Source of the DNA: Carallia brachiata
Lineage: Eukaryota > Streptophyta > Magnoliopsida > Malpighiales > Rhizophoraceae
Direction of reading: 5' to 3'
DNA length: 64,000 nt
Assembly (NCBI GenBank): GCA_021464245.1
Contig: JADCRB010000001.1
Span: 7,808,152-7,872,151, forward strand
The notes under the pieces were generated by a model. It saw only the letters and a program-made list of their open reading frames with translations, was not told where the DNA came from and did not search any database. Every line of letters begins with the position of its first letter. The first letter of the stretch is position 1. Position numbers and translations under genes: made by a program. Shown piece by piece: positions 36,101-49,300 of the stretch.

Positions 36101-37051
36101 TGAAATCACTTCCTCGCCGTCGCGTCTCGCCGTTTGGAATTTGGAATTACATCTCGGCCTACTAGTTGCTCTCGTCTGGCTTCTCCGCCGCCGCGGTCTC
36201 TGAAGTTCTGTCGGTTGCTCTTCCTCCTATCCGCTCTCCGTCTCCGCCGCCTGTTGGTTTCTCTCGCCGTCTCGCCGCTCTCTCGTGGTGAGTTACGGTT
36301 CTGTTCTAATAAAATTGATTTATTCCCTTTTATCTGCAACTAACTATTCCAGCCAGTGTTCTTGGCCTCAAAACCATAATCTGTCATTAATAGTTATCAT
36401 AATTTACTTTATGAGATTTTTTTAGTGTCGAGTAGAAAATTGAAAACTGTAGTATAATAGTTATCTGTCATTTTATTCTCTGTTGTTTCTATGGTCTGGA
36501 AGATAACTCACATTCATTCGGAAATTGACTTAATTTGCTTTCCTTTGTTTGAAACATTATTAAAAATTCATGTTCTCTGCTGCAGGATTAGGCTTTACCA
36601 CCTTGGACATTGCGAAGAAGCACATAATCACGGCCAGTGAGGAATAGTTGCATTGCAGGGCATCTTGGACGAAAACTGTAAGAAATAGACCCGAAATTTC
36701 AATCTAGAATTTCTGGTGTTAAGATATCAAATTACTAATTACGTTGCCTTTGTTTGTTCTCATCTTGCGGCCATGGCACACTTGATTTATTTTTGTTTTG
36801 CTGCATGTTTAGTAATTGGAAGTCGGCTTTTGGGATAAATTCCAATTTATCTATGAATATGGTCTATTAATATATTATGTTTTTAATTGCAATTTTCGAG
36901 GGTTAATCAATGACCCGGCAACATTGTTTCTTGGCCAGGCCTGCCAGGGGAATGACTAGGGCAATTTTGATGATCATGCTTTTTTTTTCCTCTTTTCTCA
37001 AGGAAAATCATTGGAATTGCAAAGCAGTGGGTCTCAGTTCACCAGGTCGCC
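36100..37051 (+). promoter_or_regulatory. Probable RH18 5' UTR with leader intron(s)
   Basis: The stretch 36115-36290 is rich in TCTCCGCCG-type pyrimidine/GC sequence, as in plant leaders. It ends at a plausible donor (CTCGTG|GTGAGT, about 36289), and a plausible acceptor is CTGCTGCAG (about 36577-36585). A further intron may separate that exon from the coding start at 37052. Splicing is inferred from signals only. Confidence 0.4.
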
Positions 37052-40000
37052 ATGGACACCTCCAATTCAATGAAATCAAACAGGGCCTTAACAACCACTC
37101 GCTTTTAGACCTAAAGCCACAGCTCTCCGAGCTGGTTCTCCACGCCTTAGAACAAGGGGATTCGAGTATTGCACACCAGTTCAGGCAGCAACTATTCCCT
37201 TACTGTGCAGCTACAAAGATGTGGCCGTTGATGCTGCCACTGGCTCTGGCAAAACGCTAGCTTTCCTGGTGCCAGTAGTTGAGATTCTTCGCCGATCCTC
37301 ATCTACTCCCAAACGCCACCAGGTGCTTGTTTATCCTTCCCTCTTCCATTCACTGCTTGTTTCGGGGAAAATTCCGAAATTAGTCTCGCAAAGATTTTAT
37401 CTTGTGGCCCTTTTTTTCCATTTTGAAGTGAGCAATGGTTTCTCAAGAGAATTAAACACTCATCAGTGGATCTGCTATTTTTGAAATCGATGATGAAAGT
37501 TTTTGAGTTGAATTAGAGAGAGCTGAAGTTGATTGGATATTTTGTACTTGTTATCAGCCTTTTAAAAAAAAATAATAATAATATTGGTTCTGTTGCTTAT
37601 GTTCTTGACATTGGTTGAAAGGTTTTTTTTTTAACAGGTTTTGGGGATAATTATTTCTCCTACAAGGGAGTTGTCTTCACAAATATATAATGTTGCACAA
37701 CCTTTCCTAGGAACATTACCAAATTACAAGTCCATGCTTCTTGTTGGGGGTGTGGAGGTTAAAGCTGATGTGAAGAAAATAGAGGAAGAAGGAGCTAATT
37801 TATTGATTGGTACTCCTGGAAGGCTATACGATATAATGGAGCGCGTGGGTGTCTTGGACTTCCGGAACCTTGAGGTACTGATCTCATTGCTTGTTGTCTG
37901 AAGAGAATCACTGGTCAACTGTGTTAGGCAGGTTACAATGACATTACTAATTTGATCAGAATGGTGTTGATGAAATCAAACAGAGCAACGACTGGAACAT
38001 TTTGGTTACTATGCTCATTTGCTAAACAGGTTTTGATTCTAGATGAGGCTGATAGGCTATTGGATATGGGGTTTCAAAAGCAGATAACTTCAATAATGTC
38101 TCACTTGCCAAAGCTTCGAAGAACTGGCCTTTTCTCAGCTACTCAAACTGAGGCAGTTGAAGAGCTATCCAAAGCTGGATTAAGGAATCCTGTGAGAGTG
38201 GAAGTTCGAGCAGAAACAAAATCATTGAATGATTCTACATCATCAGAACAAGTTGCATCTTCTAAAACACCTGCAGGGCTTCACCTTGAGGTAATTTTTA
38301 GGCATAAAATCGTGTAAATTCTGTGTCAAATTATTAGTGTTTCAATTTGATGATCCCTTATACACAGATCTTGGAGACGATGCTTTGTAATTCAAGATGT
38401 TTGCTATTTGTCATGTGTTTAGATGTTCCTGCCTAATGCTTCAGTCTAGAGTCTAAAAGTCGGAATGTTTCAACCGTGGATGACTTTCCTGTAACTGATT
38501 TCTTGTATTTATGATCTATTTTCCTGTCCTCTTCCACAATTTTTGTGTACGCACGCTTGTGTACTTCTGTCAACACTAAGGGCCTGTCCTATGACATACA
38601 TCTTTGCTTGATATTTTTGTGGAACCTATAAAATTTGAAATCCATGTGTGGCTTATATTACTTGTTTAAAGTCTAAAACATGGCATCTGGTGCGCTTTTA
38701 ATTTGTTCGAAAATTAGTCTCTTTTCTTGCCTTCTTTCTGCAGTATTTGGAATGTGAAGCAGATAAGAAACCATCACAGCTTGTCAGTTTTCTTATCGAG
38801 AACAAATCTAAAAAGATTATAGTGTGAGTCACTCTGCATGTTGCCCAATTTATACTAAATAAAAGTTACTGACCGCTTTTGTTATTTCAGTTCTGAAAAA
38901 AAATAATTTCCTCATGTGCAGATACTTTATGACTTGTGCTTGTGTTGATTACTGGGGTGTTGTTCTTCCACGTCTGCCTGCTTTGAAGTGTTTTCCCTTA
39001 ATCCCTCTTCATGGGAAGATGAAGCAGGTAACTTTGGATATTGGCATCACTCATTAATATATGGTTGCTTAACTGACTGTTGCTGCTTCCAATATTAACA
39101 CGGTTTTTTTCCTGGCAGACTGCGAGAGAGAAAGCTCTTGCTTCATTTACATCTCTAGCAAGTGGTGTCCTTCTATGTACTGATGTCGCAGCACGTGGAC
39201 TTGACATTCCAGGAGTTGACTGTATAGTGCAGGTAACATAGTAGCCATCGTGATTCCGGGGTCTTGTAGTTTTATCATTAACAACTATATGGCGAATACT
39301 GCAATTTCACATTGAGGTTATTTATTAACCTCTTTTCCCTTTACGCTCTAGTTCATAAAATCTGATTGATGTGGTTATAACGCCTTTTCTATCTTTGTAG
39401 TATGACCCCCCACAAGATCCAAATGTTTTCATTCATAGAGTCGGTCGAACTGCTCGGTTGGGTAGACAAGGAAGTGCCATTGCTTTTCTTTTGCCAAAGG
39501 TGCATTATTGACTTTTACCTGTGTGATTGTTCTCTTTCATTTGATAAGCTTAACCTTTGTTGTTTGTTCACTCATTTATTTTTGGTTGCTTTTATTAATG
39601 ATAAATGTGATTAATTTAAATCCAATGCTCCAGGAAGAAGAGTATGTGGAATTTCTGCGCATAAGAAGGGTTTTTCTTCAAGAGAGGAAATGTGCAGATG
39701 ATGCTCTTGATGTTGTTCCCCAGGTGAGTGTGATTTTTACGGTCTTCACTTAGATGGTAAGAATAGAGTAACTGATCCATGGTGATTAGTTCATTACTAT
39801 CAGCAAAATTGTGGAGATGACCTGCAATGACTGTGAAGTGTGAAAGGTTTGACTTCAATGGCATAATAATCATTAGCCTTTTGGAATTCTCCAACTATCT
39901 GTGGTTTCCATATTTTCATGAAGTTTTAACGTGATTGCAAACAGTTCATCCTCAAATTGTTTGAGACAACAAGCTGCAGCCCCTGATTATCAATTATGGT

Positions 40001-41537
40001 GCTTATGTTTGTAATGCATAGCAATTCTATGGAGTTTTGTTAAATGTTTTAAAATTTCATGCTTCCAGTGCTGCTGGCAGCCTGATATTGTTAAGTGGCT
40101 AACTATGGTTGCATTCAAGGCTAATTCTCCGATGTTTTTTTTATTCTTTTTTGCCCTTTTCCCCCCTTTTTTGTAATTGGTGATTCAATAGCTTGCTACA
40201 CATTTCAGATACGATCCGCTGCCAAAAAGGATCGTGATGTCATGGAGAAAGGATTAAGAGCATTTGTTTCATATATCCGTGCATATAAAGAGCATCACTG
40301 CTCTTTTATTTTCAGGTTCCACCTTATGCTGTATACTGTACCTGATTTGCTGTCTCACCCTCTGTTTTTATAGAAGTTTTATCACTAATTGAGTAAGACT
40401 GACTGCGGAAAATATTGTTCTTTGTTGTTATTTAAGGTGGAAAGAACTTGAAATTGGGAAATTGGGTATGGGTTACGGCTTATTGCAGCTCCCATCAATG
40501 CCTGAGGTAAAGCACTACTCGCTTTCCACTGACGGTTTCACTCCAGTTCAAGGCATCAATTTGGAGGATATCAAGTACAAGTAAGAACTCTTTGCAATTC
40601 TGGATGTAACTAATTTGGTAACATAAACACTATATCGCTATATTTTTATCCTCACTTTAATTGTTATCATTTTTCTTTCCTTGCCTGCTCCTGGAATAAT
40701 AATAGAGTAAAAGCTGATAAAGCAAGCATATATAAAGGTGAATACCACTATGATATGAGTGATTAAAAGGCCAAAAGGAAGCGCCGACCAATCAACCCCC
40801 TCAACCACCACAACACGACCACCCCCCCCCCCCCCCCTGCCCCAAAAAAAAAAAAACAGAGACAAGTGCCAATTTGTTTGAGTGGATTCTCTACAGATTT
40901 CAATATTATCCAAGATGGTATTGTAGGTCCTCCATAAAGCCAAGACCATAGGAGAAATTGGCATTCTTCCATTTACTCTGCTAAAGTTTCATTGTTGGAT
41001 TTTTTCCTTTTTTTCCAAAAAATTTGTTGTCCGTTTATGAAATGGTCAAGGAGATGGTCCTTTTTGGAACTGCAATTGGTAGTTTTGGGAATAGAAAGTT
41101 ATCTGATTGATAATGTGGGTCCTGAAGTAATTGATAATATTGAAGTTGGTTTTATGATCTTAACGATTTACTAGAGGCTTTTAAGGCTTAAGCCCCGTAT
41201 TTAGTGATGTGCTTGTGCTTTTATATGTACTTATTGAAGCCACCTTTGACAGTTAACGATTGTAATTAGGGATAAATCACGTGAGAAACAACGGAAGAAG
41301 AATTTGCAAGTGAAGAAAGAAGCACAAAAAGAACAAAAGCCCCGAAAGCTTAACAAAAACCCTGATCCGGCATCAACTGTTATGAGAAAGAAGACGGCCA
41401 GACAAAGACGTGCTGCCCAGACAATTGAAGATGAAGAGGACTTGGCGCGAGAATATCGCTTACTGAAAAAGCTGAAGAGGGGGGCTATTGACGAAAACGA
41501 ATTTGCAAAATTAACAGGGACTGAAGACCTAATTTGA
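37052..41537 (+). CDS. RH18: DEAD-box ATP-dependent RNA helicase 18 (Spb4/DDX55 family), two frame breaks in exon 1
   Basis: The Spb4/DDX55 family helicase acts in 60S ribosomal subunit maturation in the nucleolus. Exons: 37052-37322, 37638-37874, 38030-38290, 38744-38823, 38922-39027, 39119-39232, 39401-39499, 39634-39723, 40209-40315, 40437-40580 and 41270-41537, about 592 aa if two missing bases in exon 1 are allowed. Motifs: Q motif [13 protein letters not shown], Walker [26 protein letters not shown] ([10 protein letters not shown]), [12 protein letters not shown] and [10 protein letters not shown]. The C-terminal DUF4217 region is [17 protein letters not shown], then [20 protein letters not shown], followed by a basic Lys-rich tail. 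Frame breaks: one base lost at about 37106 (TTTTAGACC, giving a TAG) and one G lost in 37156-37159. Both flanks stay conserved ([16 protein letters not shown], then FEYC). Confidence 0.9.
40809..40857. repeat. Homopolymer C and A runs in RH18 intron 10
   Basis: A C run of about 16 and an A run of about 12 lie close together in the last RH18 intron. They are prone to length error and have no coding meaning. Confidence 0.7.
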
Positions 41538-41937
41538 AGTGCGCAATTTGCCTATGGTTTCTGGAAATTACATCAAAATCTCTTTTGCTTGGGCTATCAG
41601 TAATGTCGATACTTGGAAACTCTTACTGGGCAGGGTCAGGGTTTGATGTCATCCAAAGGTTGGTGAAGGCAAGAAGGTGCTGATGTTCGTAACATGAATT
41701 TGTCATGAAGACTGACACAGGTGCCAGAATGAGCTATAATTTCCCATGAAATTCAGATTTGGCAAGACAAATTTTGCTATGACTTGATTTTGTAAGTTAC
41801 TTCTTTACTGAAAATTGACTTCATAGAGGCCTAACGTGTTAAAAGTTTTGTAGTGTACTAGTTATTGTTAGTGGCAGCCAGTCGATGCCGAAGCATGTAA
41901 TAATTATAGCTTAATGCATTTGAAATGAGCTTTACAT

Positions 41938-42087
41938 GATTATTATGATTTTTTTTTTGGTCTGCTATTAGTGGCTAGGAGGGCCCACTTAAGGGCATAG
42001 GGAAGGTTGAGGCACTAGCGAGAGTTCAAAACTCCACCTAGTGGTTGGGGAATGTCCTCAACCATGCGGGCTAGAGCCCGTCGTCTC
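41938..42087 (-). mobile_element. SINE with 10-bp target-site duplication
   Basis: A block of about 150 bp is flanked by the perfect direct repeat AGCTTTACAT (41928-41937 and 42088-42097). On the minus strand it ends in an A9-containing tail (AAAAAAAAATCATAATAATC), as retroposed SINEs do. It has a B-box-like motif, GAGTTTTGAACTC. It lies about 400 bp past the RH18 stop. The tRNA origin is inferred, while the duplication and tail are visible. Confidence 0.7.
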
Positions 42088-42099
42088 AGCTTTACATTA

Positions 42100-43000
42100 T
42101 TTTATTTATGGAACATGGAAGGATGAATCTCTGGAAGGACCTATAATTTTACTGCTATCTATGACACTCGGAGGCTGCCATTAGTAGAAATTAGCTGTCC
42201 ACATTCAGAAAGAAGGCCTTGCCAGGCCATTCGAAGGGTTAGCCTGTTGGGACAAAGCAATGTACATAGAAGGCCCACCCACATTAGAGCTCACAACCAG
42301 ATTACATAGTAATGCATAACCAGCCACCATTAGCTTACAATACCCAACCTACCACAAAGTAAGCCCCACAATAGCAAGCAGCCATACGGCCCAACAATAA
42401 CACTGGGCCTGAGCCCATAGCCTAAGAAAAACACAGGCTCGTATGGAAGGAAAGACTAGGCCCAAGGCCTAACCCGATAGGCTGCTAGGACCCAAAGGTA
42501 GTCGGCAACCCACCACTGCCCTAGTGGCGGAACCCTAGCACACTAGGGGAAGTGGCTACCCTCGGAGGGGTGTTGGCGGCACCATTCCTGCAGCACTGGA
42601 CACCCATCGAACTTGCCCTAGTGATTGCTGCAAACGGGAACCAACTAGCGAAAGGAGGAGCAAAACTCTGTGACTAGCCGCAAAAGACACTCGGCTCCGA
42701 CAAACAGACGAGACTGTACAAGGGTGCCTTCAAGCCCAAAAGACGACCACTATTCCACCCAACTGAGACCAGAAAACCTCGATCTGAATCAAACACCAAA
42801 TACGAAAACGACCCAGCAAGAAGCGAAGCATTGCACACCCCACCAACAAACACAACCCAAAAAAACCAACTACCAAAGAGGACGAGAGCCCCTACCAAAC
42901 CCACCACAGGGGGTACAAAGCTTGGCAAGGAGCACAAATGCTCAGATCGTCACCGATTGAGCGACGGACACTGGGAAATGTTCTCGGCGCACATTAGCAA
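42100..43000. mobile_element. GC-richer insertion of unclassified, transposon-like origin
   Basis: Base composition shifts to roughly half G+C, against an AT-rich surround, with long open stretches on both strands (for example 42670-42960 + and 42674-42937 -) and no recognised domain. Phrases such as GGCCCAACAATAACACTGGG, then GCCCATAGCC and TAGGCCCAAGGCC resemble low-complexity parts of plant retroelements. No LTRs or TIRs were found, and no reverse transcriptase motif is evident, so the class is left open. Confidence 0.35.
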
Positions 43001-43044
43001 TAACGTGTGCATGATAGCGAAACCCTATCCATTAATTGTTCTGT

Positions 43045-43235
43045 AGGGCAGCTTAGTTGGTAAGTAGTAAGAATATGCATGTTGTGAAACTTTAATTTCA
43101 ATGCCTAATTCACCACTGAATTAATTTCGAGGTCACACCTTCCAACCAAAGGATGACACTTCTATATATGTAGTGAAGGCGCCTGGTGAATTATACGGTT
43201 TACTTGTTTCTCGATGGACTACAGGTAATAATTTT
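43045..43235 (+). mobile_element. SINE-like sequence
   Basis: GGGCAGCTTAGTTGGTAAG is close to a tRNA A box (TRGCTNAGTTGG), followed by GAATATGCATGTTGTGAAACTT and a weakened B-box region around TTTCAATGCC. It is tRNA-like only in its first 70 bases, as in plant SINEs. No target-site duplication was established. Confidence 0.4.
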
Positions 43236-43962
43236 CTTACTAAATAAAACATGACCATTGCAAAATGCATTACTTCATTCATAGAAAATAGTTTTAGACT
43301 TGTGGCTTTAGTGTATTAACGATATGTTGATCGTTCTACGTAAACATTAGTACTTTCAGGAGTTATACTGATGAAGTGATGGGTAGTTAGACATCATACA
43401 AGTCAAGTCATTCGGGGACCATGGAGAAAGATAGGTAGTTAGACATCAATTCAGAATTGATTCAAAATAATGTAAGTATAACACTATTTTAGATTATATG
43501 TAAATAAAAAATAACATATAAAACTCAAAATAATGTTAATATAACATCATTTTAGTCGAATTAACAACGCACATACTATTATTAGCAACTGGTTGGAAAT
43601 ATTGGATTGGACCTACATGAAGTCAGAGGTTCTAAGTCTCCGCTTAGAAATTTCCCACCAAAAGAATCCATCGTGAATGACCAAGACCAAACAAACATAA
43701 CATCATTGATACAACCGCTGAGCTTCGCCTTATCTTCTGATTCCACTGCCAAATTCATTTCCACACCATAATCTCCATTTCCATTCCTCAAAACCACAAC
43801 GTTCCCTCTCCTTATTGACACCGATATCTGCTGCCCGTCTCTACAATACTTTCACATACAACAGTCATCACAGAAAAAAAAAAAAAAAAAAAGAGGAGGA
43901 AGAAGAAGAAGAAGAAGAAGAAGAAAAATAAAGCTCGCTAATTTCGCTAGAAATTACCAACA

Positions 43963-46336
43963 ATGTCTGAATCCAATGAAACCCATCATACAAAACTGGA
44001 TCCTGCTCCATTTGATCCATCACAGCCATCCATCCCAATCTCCTACCCGCTCAAAACTCTCGAAGACCTCGAGTCTCGAGCTTACTTCAATTCCTTTCAC
44101 TATCCATTCAACATATCCAGTGTTCCATTGATAAAAGGCTCTGCTTTAGATGACAGGCCGAGGATTCTTGTGTGCCACGATATGCAAGGAGGGTATACGG
44201 ATGATAAATGGGTGCAGGGAGGGGATAAGGAGAGTGCATACGCCATTTGGCACTGGTACTTGATTGACATCTTTGTTTATTTCTCCCATAATTTGGTTAC
44301 TTTGCCCCCTCCTTGCTGGACCAATACGGCTCATCGTCATGGCGTCAAGGTACTTAATTACTTCCCTTTGTTAATTACGCTAAAAACTCAAAGCACTTTT
44401 ATATGCACGAATTGGCGATGATGATTATGATGGCGTTGGTGTTTTTGTTTTTTGTTCTTTTGTTTGCTGTGTACTGATGAAAATAAGGTGCTGGGAACTT
44501 TCATCACTGAATGGGACGTAGGCAGAGTTATATGCAATAAATTGCTTGCTACAAAGGAATCTGCTCATATGTATGCGGAGCGACTGGCTGAGCTGGCCGT
44601 TGCTTTGGGCTTTGATGGATGGCTGGTTAGTTTTGTAATTTTTTTTTTATAGAATTAAAATTCAATCTTATCCTAATTTAATTACCATCTACTCTACTAA
44701 ATTTTATTTACATCCTCTAGTTCAGGTTTCTTTCGGACATTTTGAATTTTATTCTTATCCTCTGTTGGGCCCTTGAAACCCTAACTAGGACAAGTCCTTC
44801 TTTCCCTTTTTTTTTTTTTTTTTTTTGTCTATTAAAAAGCTTGTTATATTATTAGTTGCACAATTCAATAACTTTTCCATTCCCATAAATTGTACAAGCG
44901 ATCTCTAAAATAGATGTTTAAATTTTAACATCTAAACTGTTTTCTCAAGTATTCTTGTTTGCTTTTTTCTTTTTCATTTTATACCCAATAAAAGTCCACG
45001 AAAAATATCAAGGGATTCTTTTTTTTTTTTTTTGTAAGGGTGCGTTCGACTTCGATCCATTCTATTATTGTTTATGAAATATAGAAAATACGTTTATCGA
45101 TTGTCCAGGACGTTGCAAAATCTGCCTCCATATTTTCTGCATTAGGTTTTTGTTTCAACAAATGTTCAAGGAAAATATACTAAAGAAAAACTAAATGACC
45201 AAAAATGTACAATAGTGCGTCATAAACGCTTGCAAACATGTTAAAATCACCACTGCACTGCTGCAAGTTAGCGACACACGAGTAAGAACCAAGATTTTTC
45301 AATAATTCTGATCGGTTGTTTTAAGAATTTTTTTTTTTAAAAAAAGAAAAACTATTATTAGTTACTTTATACTTGTACCTCTATGTAACTCTTTAAGGTT
45401 AAGCCAAATAGTTTTTGGCTTTTTGCCTTAATTTTATACAAATCTTTCTTATGTCGGACAATCGTGCAGCTCAATGTGGAGGTCACTTTGGACTTGGGGC
45501 AGATTCCTAATTTAAAAGAATTTGTGACCCATCTAACTCAGACTATGCACTCCTCTGTGCCCGGATCCTTGGTCATATGGTGAGTATTAATACATATAGA
45601 CGGCCTTCCATAGATTGAAGGACACCTATATCAAATGTTCATGCAAATGCAGGTATGATAGTGTGACAATCACTGGATCGCTAGACTACCAAAATCAACT
45701 GAATGAGCAAAACAAACCTTTCTTTGATATCTGTGATGGAATATTTGCAAATTATTCATGGCAGGTTTGGTCCTCTGCTTTCTTGAATTTCTTCCCTTCC
45801 CAGACATTTTTTTTTCCTATTTTACAATCAAATATTGTCCGAGCTAACTGGTGATTGAATAGAGGATTCTGTTACGTTATTTGTAGGAAAATTATCCAAA
45901 GATGTCAGCAGCTGTAGCTGGTGATAGACAGTTTGATGTTTACATGGGAATTGATGTATTTGGAAGGAACACTTATGGCGGTGGACAATGGCATGTATGC
46001 ACCACAATGACCTTCTCACATCTAAAATATTTTATCTTTGGTTTACTGCGACCTTTATCATTGTTTTATTGTTGTAGATTTTTTTTTCTTTTTTTGATGC
46101 GCTATTGTTGTACATTATTTCCTGAAGAAGTTAATTTAGAAAAATAACAAGTTAAATTACCCACTAATTCTGTATATATATTTTTTCTCTGTCTTCGTTG
46201 TCTAATTCATAAATTTATCGCATGACTTTGTCAACCACTAGTTAGATTTGGGTAAGAATCGATGAGTTATTTCATGAAAAATCTATCAGACCAATAATTA
46301 CTGTATGAAAAATCAATGAGTTATAGAGGTGAAAAG

Positions 46337-46376
<40 letters not shown>

Positions 46377-49300
46377 ATTAATAATTAAACTCACTAAACT
46401 TATAAACTATACAATGAAATTATTCTTTCCATTCTTATAATTTTTTTACCCAAATTAGAATCCAAGAATTTAAATTTAGGTGTCCAATCTAAGTTGTTAA
46501 GGGAAGAGATAGAAATAAGAAAAACTTTTAATGAAATGTAGTATGTCTTTTGCATCAGACCAATGTGGCACTTGATGTGCTGAAAAGGGACAATGTGTCA
46601 GCTGCCATATTTGCGCCTGGATGGATCTACGAGACTAATCAACCTCCCGATTTTCAAACTGCTCAGAATCGGTAACGTGTTTTTTCCATTCATATTAAAA
46701 CTGTGTAATTGTAGTTTTTTTTCGCTTCAGATACAGCCTATGATGCACTGCTGTCAGAATCGGACTGGACCGGTCGGTCGGACTGATTGAACCGGGGACC
46801 GGCCGGTAGTTCGGGCTGATTTTGGTAAATTTCGAAGGGTGATTCAGACCGGTCAAAACTGGAAAAAATCGGTCAAGAACCGGTCAAAACCAGTAAAAAT
46901 CGGTAAAAACCGGATCGGTTGGACTGGTCCAATAAAATTAAAAAATTCATAAATTATAATTTGACCCCAAATGTTATTTAAATTATAATTTAAGCATTAA
47001 CTTTAATTTAAAAGTTCAATTTAGTTCTAAATCTATTAAAAATTTCAATTTCATCTTTAAAATTAGAAGAATTAATATTTAATCACTATTTATAAATAAT
47101 TATTTTTATAATTACTTTTGTACACATATATATTATTAAATACCGGTTCAAATACCGGTTCGACCGGTTCAACCGGTTGAACCTTAATCTACTAATGTTT
47201 TCGGTTCGATAACCGGTCCGGTTCTGACAACCTTGGATGTTAAAGCTTTTTCCTTTTTGTTTTTTTAAAAAAATTTGTGAGAATTTTTAACAAAATCATA
47301 AGCATTCAGATGATTATGACCTTCAAAAATTGCCTACTTTTTCTTCACCGGCACTATAACCTCCCTAGGTTTTAAATTTAATCCTTGTAAAATAACTTTG
47401 AATTTATTTTTTTGTATAATTTTCCTCTATCATTGAATTGATTTTTCCGACATTAAAGTTGCGGATAAAAATTGCGCCATTTTCGCATTTTTCTAGGAGA
47501 TGCACTAGAACATTTATTGTTCTGGTCTTGATCTTATGCTTTAATGTTCCGCAGTTGGTGGTCTCTTGTTGAAAAATCATGGGGGGTGGTGAGGCTTTAT
47601 CCTAAAACGCTGCCGTTCTACTCAAATTTTGATCAGGTGAGGTGGGAAGCCTGCTGAGTTCTCTATAATTTTATGTTTTGCAACTGTAATAAATTACTTG
47701 AGTATTTCTTTACAAAAGCATTTTTGGACACTGGAAATTTTAGTTTTCCCTTGGGTTCTTAGTTTTTTTGAACATGCATTCTTAAACTAAGTAAATAACA
47801 AAGTTGCTTGCTTAGGGTCATGGTTATCACATTTCTATTGAGGGAGAACAGGTATCAAATTCTCCATGGAACAACATATCTTCCCAAAGGCTTCAGGTGA
47901 GTACCAGATTGACCTGTATTTTTCTCTTCAAATTGCGACCTGATGGAAAATGTTTGAGCATGTGTTTCATTTATCCAAGTTATTAACACACGAGAAAAAA
48001 AATATATTCCCAGTGGTCAATGAGAAGAAAGCTGCATTAATTGTTTGTTACATCTTTTCTCTAGCAGAACAAAACCAAATGCAAACTTTATTAATATATT
48101 AAGGTTGCTTTTTGAAGGTGCATCACAACTTTCCCATTTTCTCTTTATATGTTTATCACTTCATTCCCCAAGCCATCCCAAATTTGTGCATTTGTACAGA
48201 CAGTACTATTGAGCGAGTAGTGGTGACAATGCACTCATAATACTGCAATATATCCTGATAGGGCTTGCCGTATAGAAAGTTTGAGAGTCTCGTGAGCCCC
48301 TGAGCTCTTTTTAGTTATCCAAATCAGAAAGAAAGCACATTCAGCGCAGTATAGGTTCACTGTTCTGATACTTTCAAACTCTATCACTATCAGCAGATAT
48401 GCTTACCAGACCCGGCATCCTAGCGATGATGAACATAATTTATTATTCTATAGTTGCCCAAATGGATGCTTAACATAATTTATTATTCTATAGTTTCCCA
48501 AATGGATGCTTTGGCAATATTGCAGTTAATTTTTTCATTCCATTCTACAATTATTCGATAAACTCTTACGTTAATTTCATGTCGCTGTTATGAAATTTGA
48601 TTAATATGGCGATTACCGTATGTCTGTGGCAGCCTTTTCTAGAGTTCAGGGACGACCCAACTACGGACACAATCAAAGTCCTTGTAGAGTAAGTTTGTTT
48701 GGACATCTTTTGTTCGCCTGTTGTTGTGTTATTCGTGACATTCTCATTTGAAGAAATCTATACAGCACTCCAGGACCATGCAATCTGGTTCTAGGCTGAT
48801 TGCTGGCTTTCAAAGTCCAGAGGGGACTTCTATTCAGCATGCAGTTGTCATTTTTGCTAGAGTCCCATAACATATAGACAAGAAAAAGCATACACGGATT
48901 GCATGCATAACAATCGATAGATTATTTTATACAATCAACTAATTATTTTTTACAACAAAAAACCGATGAAAAATATGTTTATTTTTATTGCAACCATCAA
49001 TCGGTTGATTGTACAAATCAATTAGTTAATTGCTATGTATATGTTCCGCGTATACTTTTTTATGTGTACACATAGATTTTCCATTTTTGCTATATATCCT
49101 TGTATTCTGTTCGTTAGAATAGGTCGCTTTGAAATACGGTTATTATGTCCTAATGCAGCAATAAGGAAGCTTCTTATAACGGAGGAGGAAACATCACATT
49201 TAAAGGAACTCTTGCAGACAGCGACAAGTTTACAGCGAGACTCTTCCGAGGAGAGTTGTTGTTGGGCGAATTACCTCTTTACTTGACTTACTCTGTAAGT

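Noticed and set aside
42670..42960. Possible protein gene in the GC-richer island
   Set aside because: Open frames exist on both strands in the same place but carry no motif. High G+C alone produces such frames.
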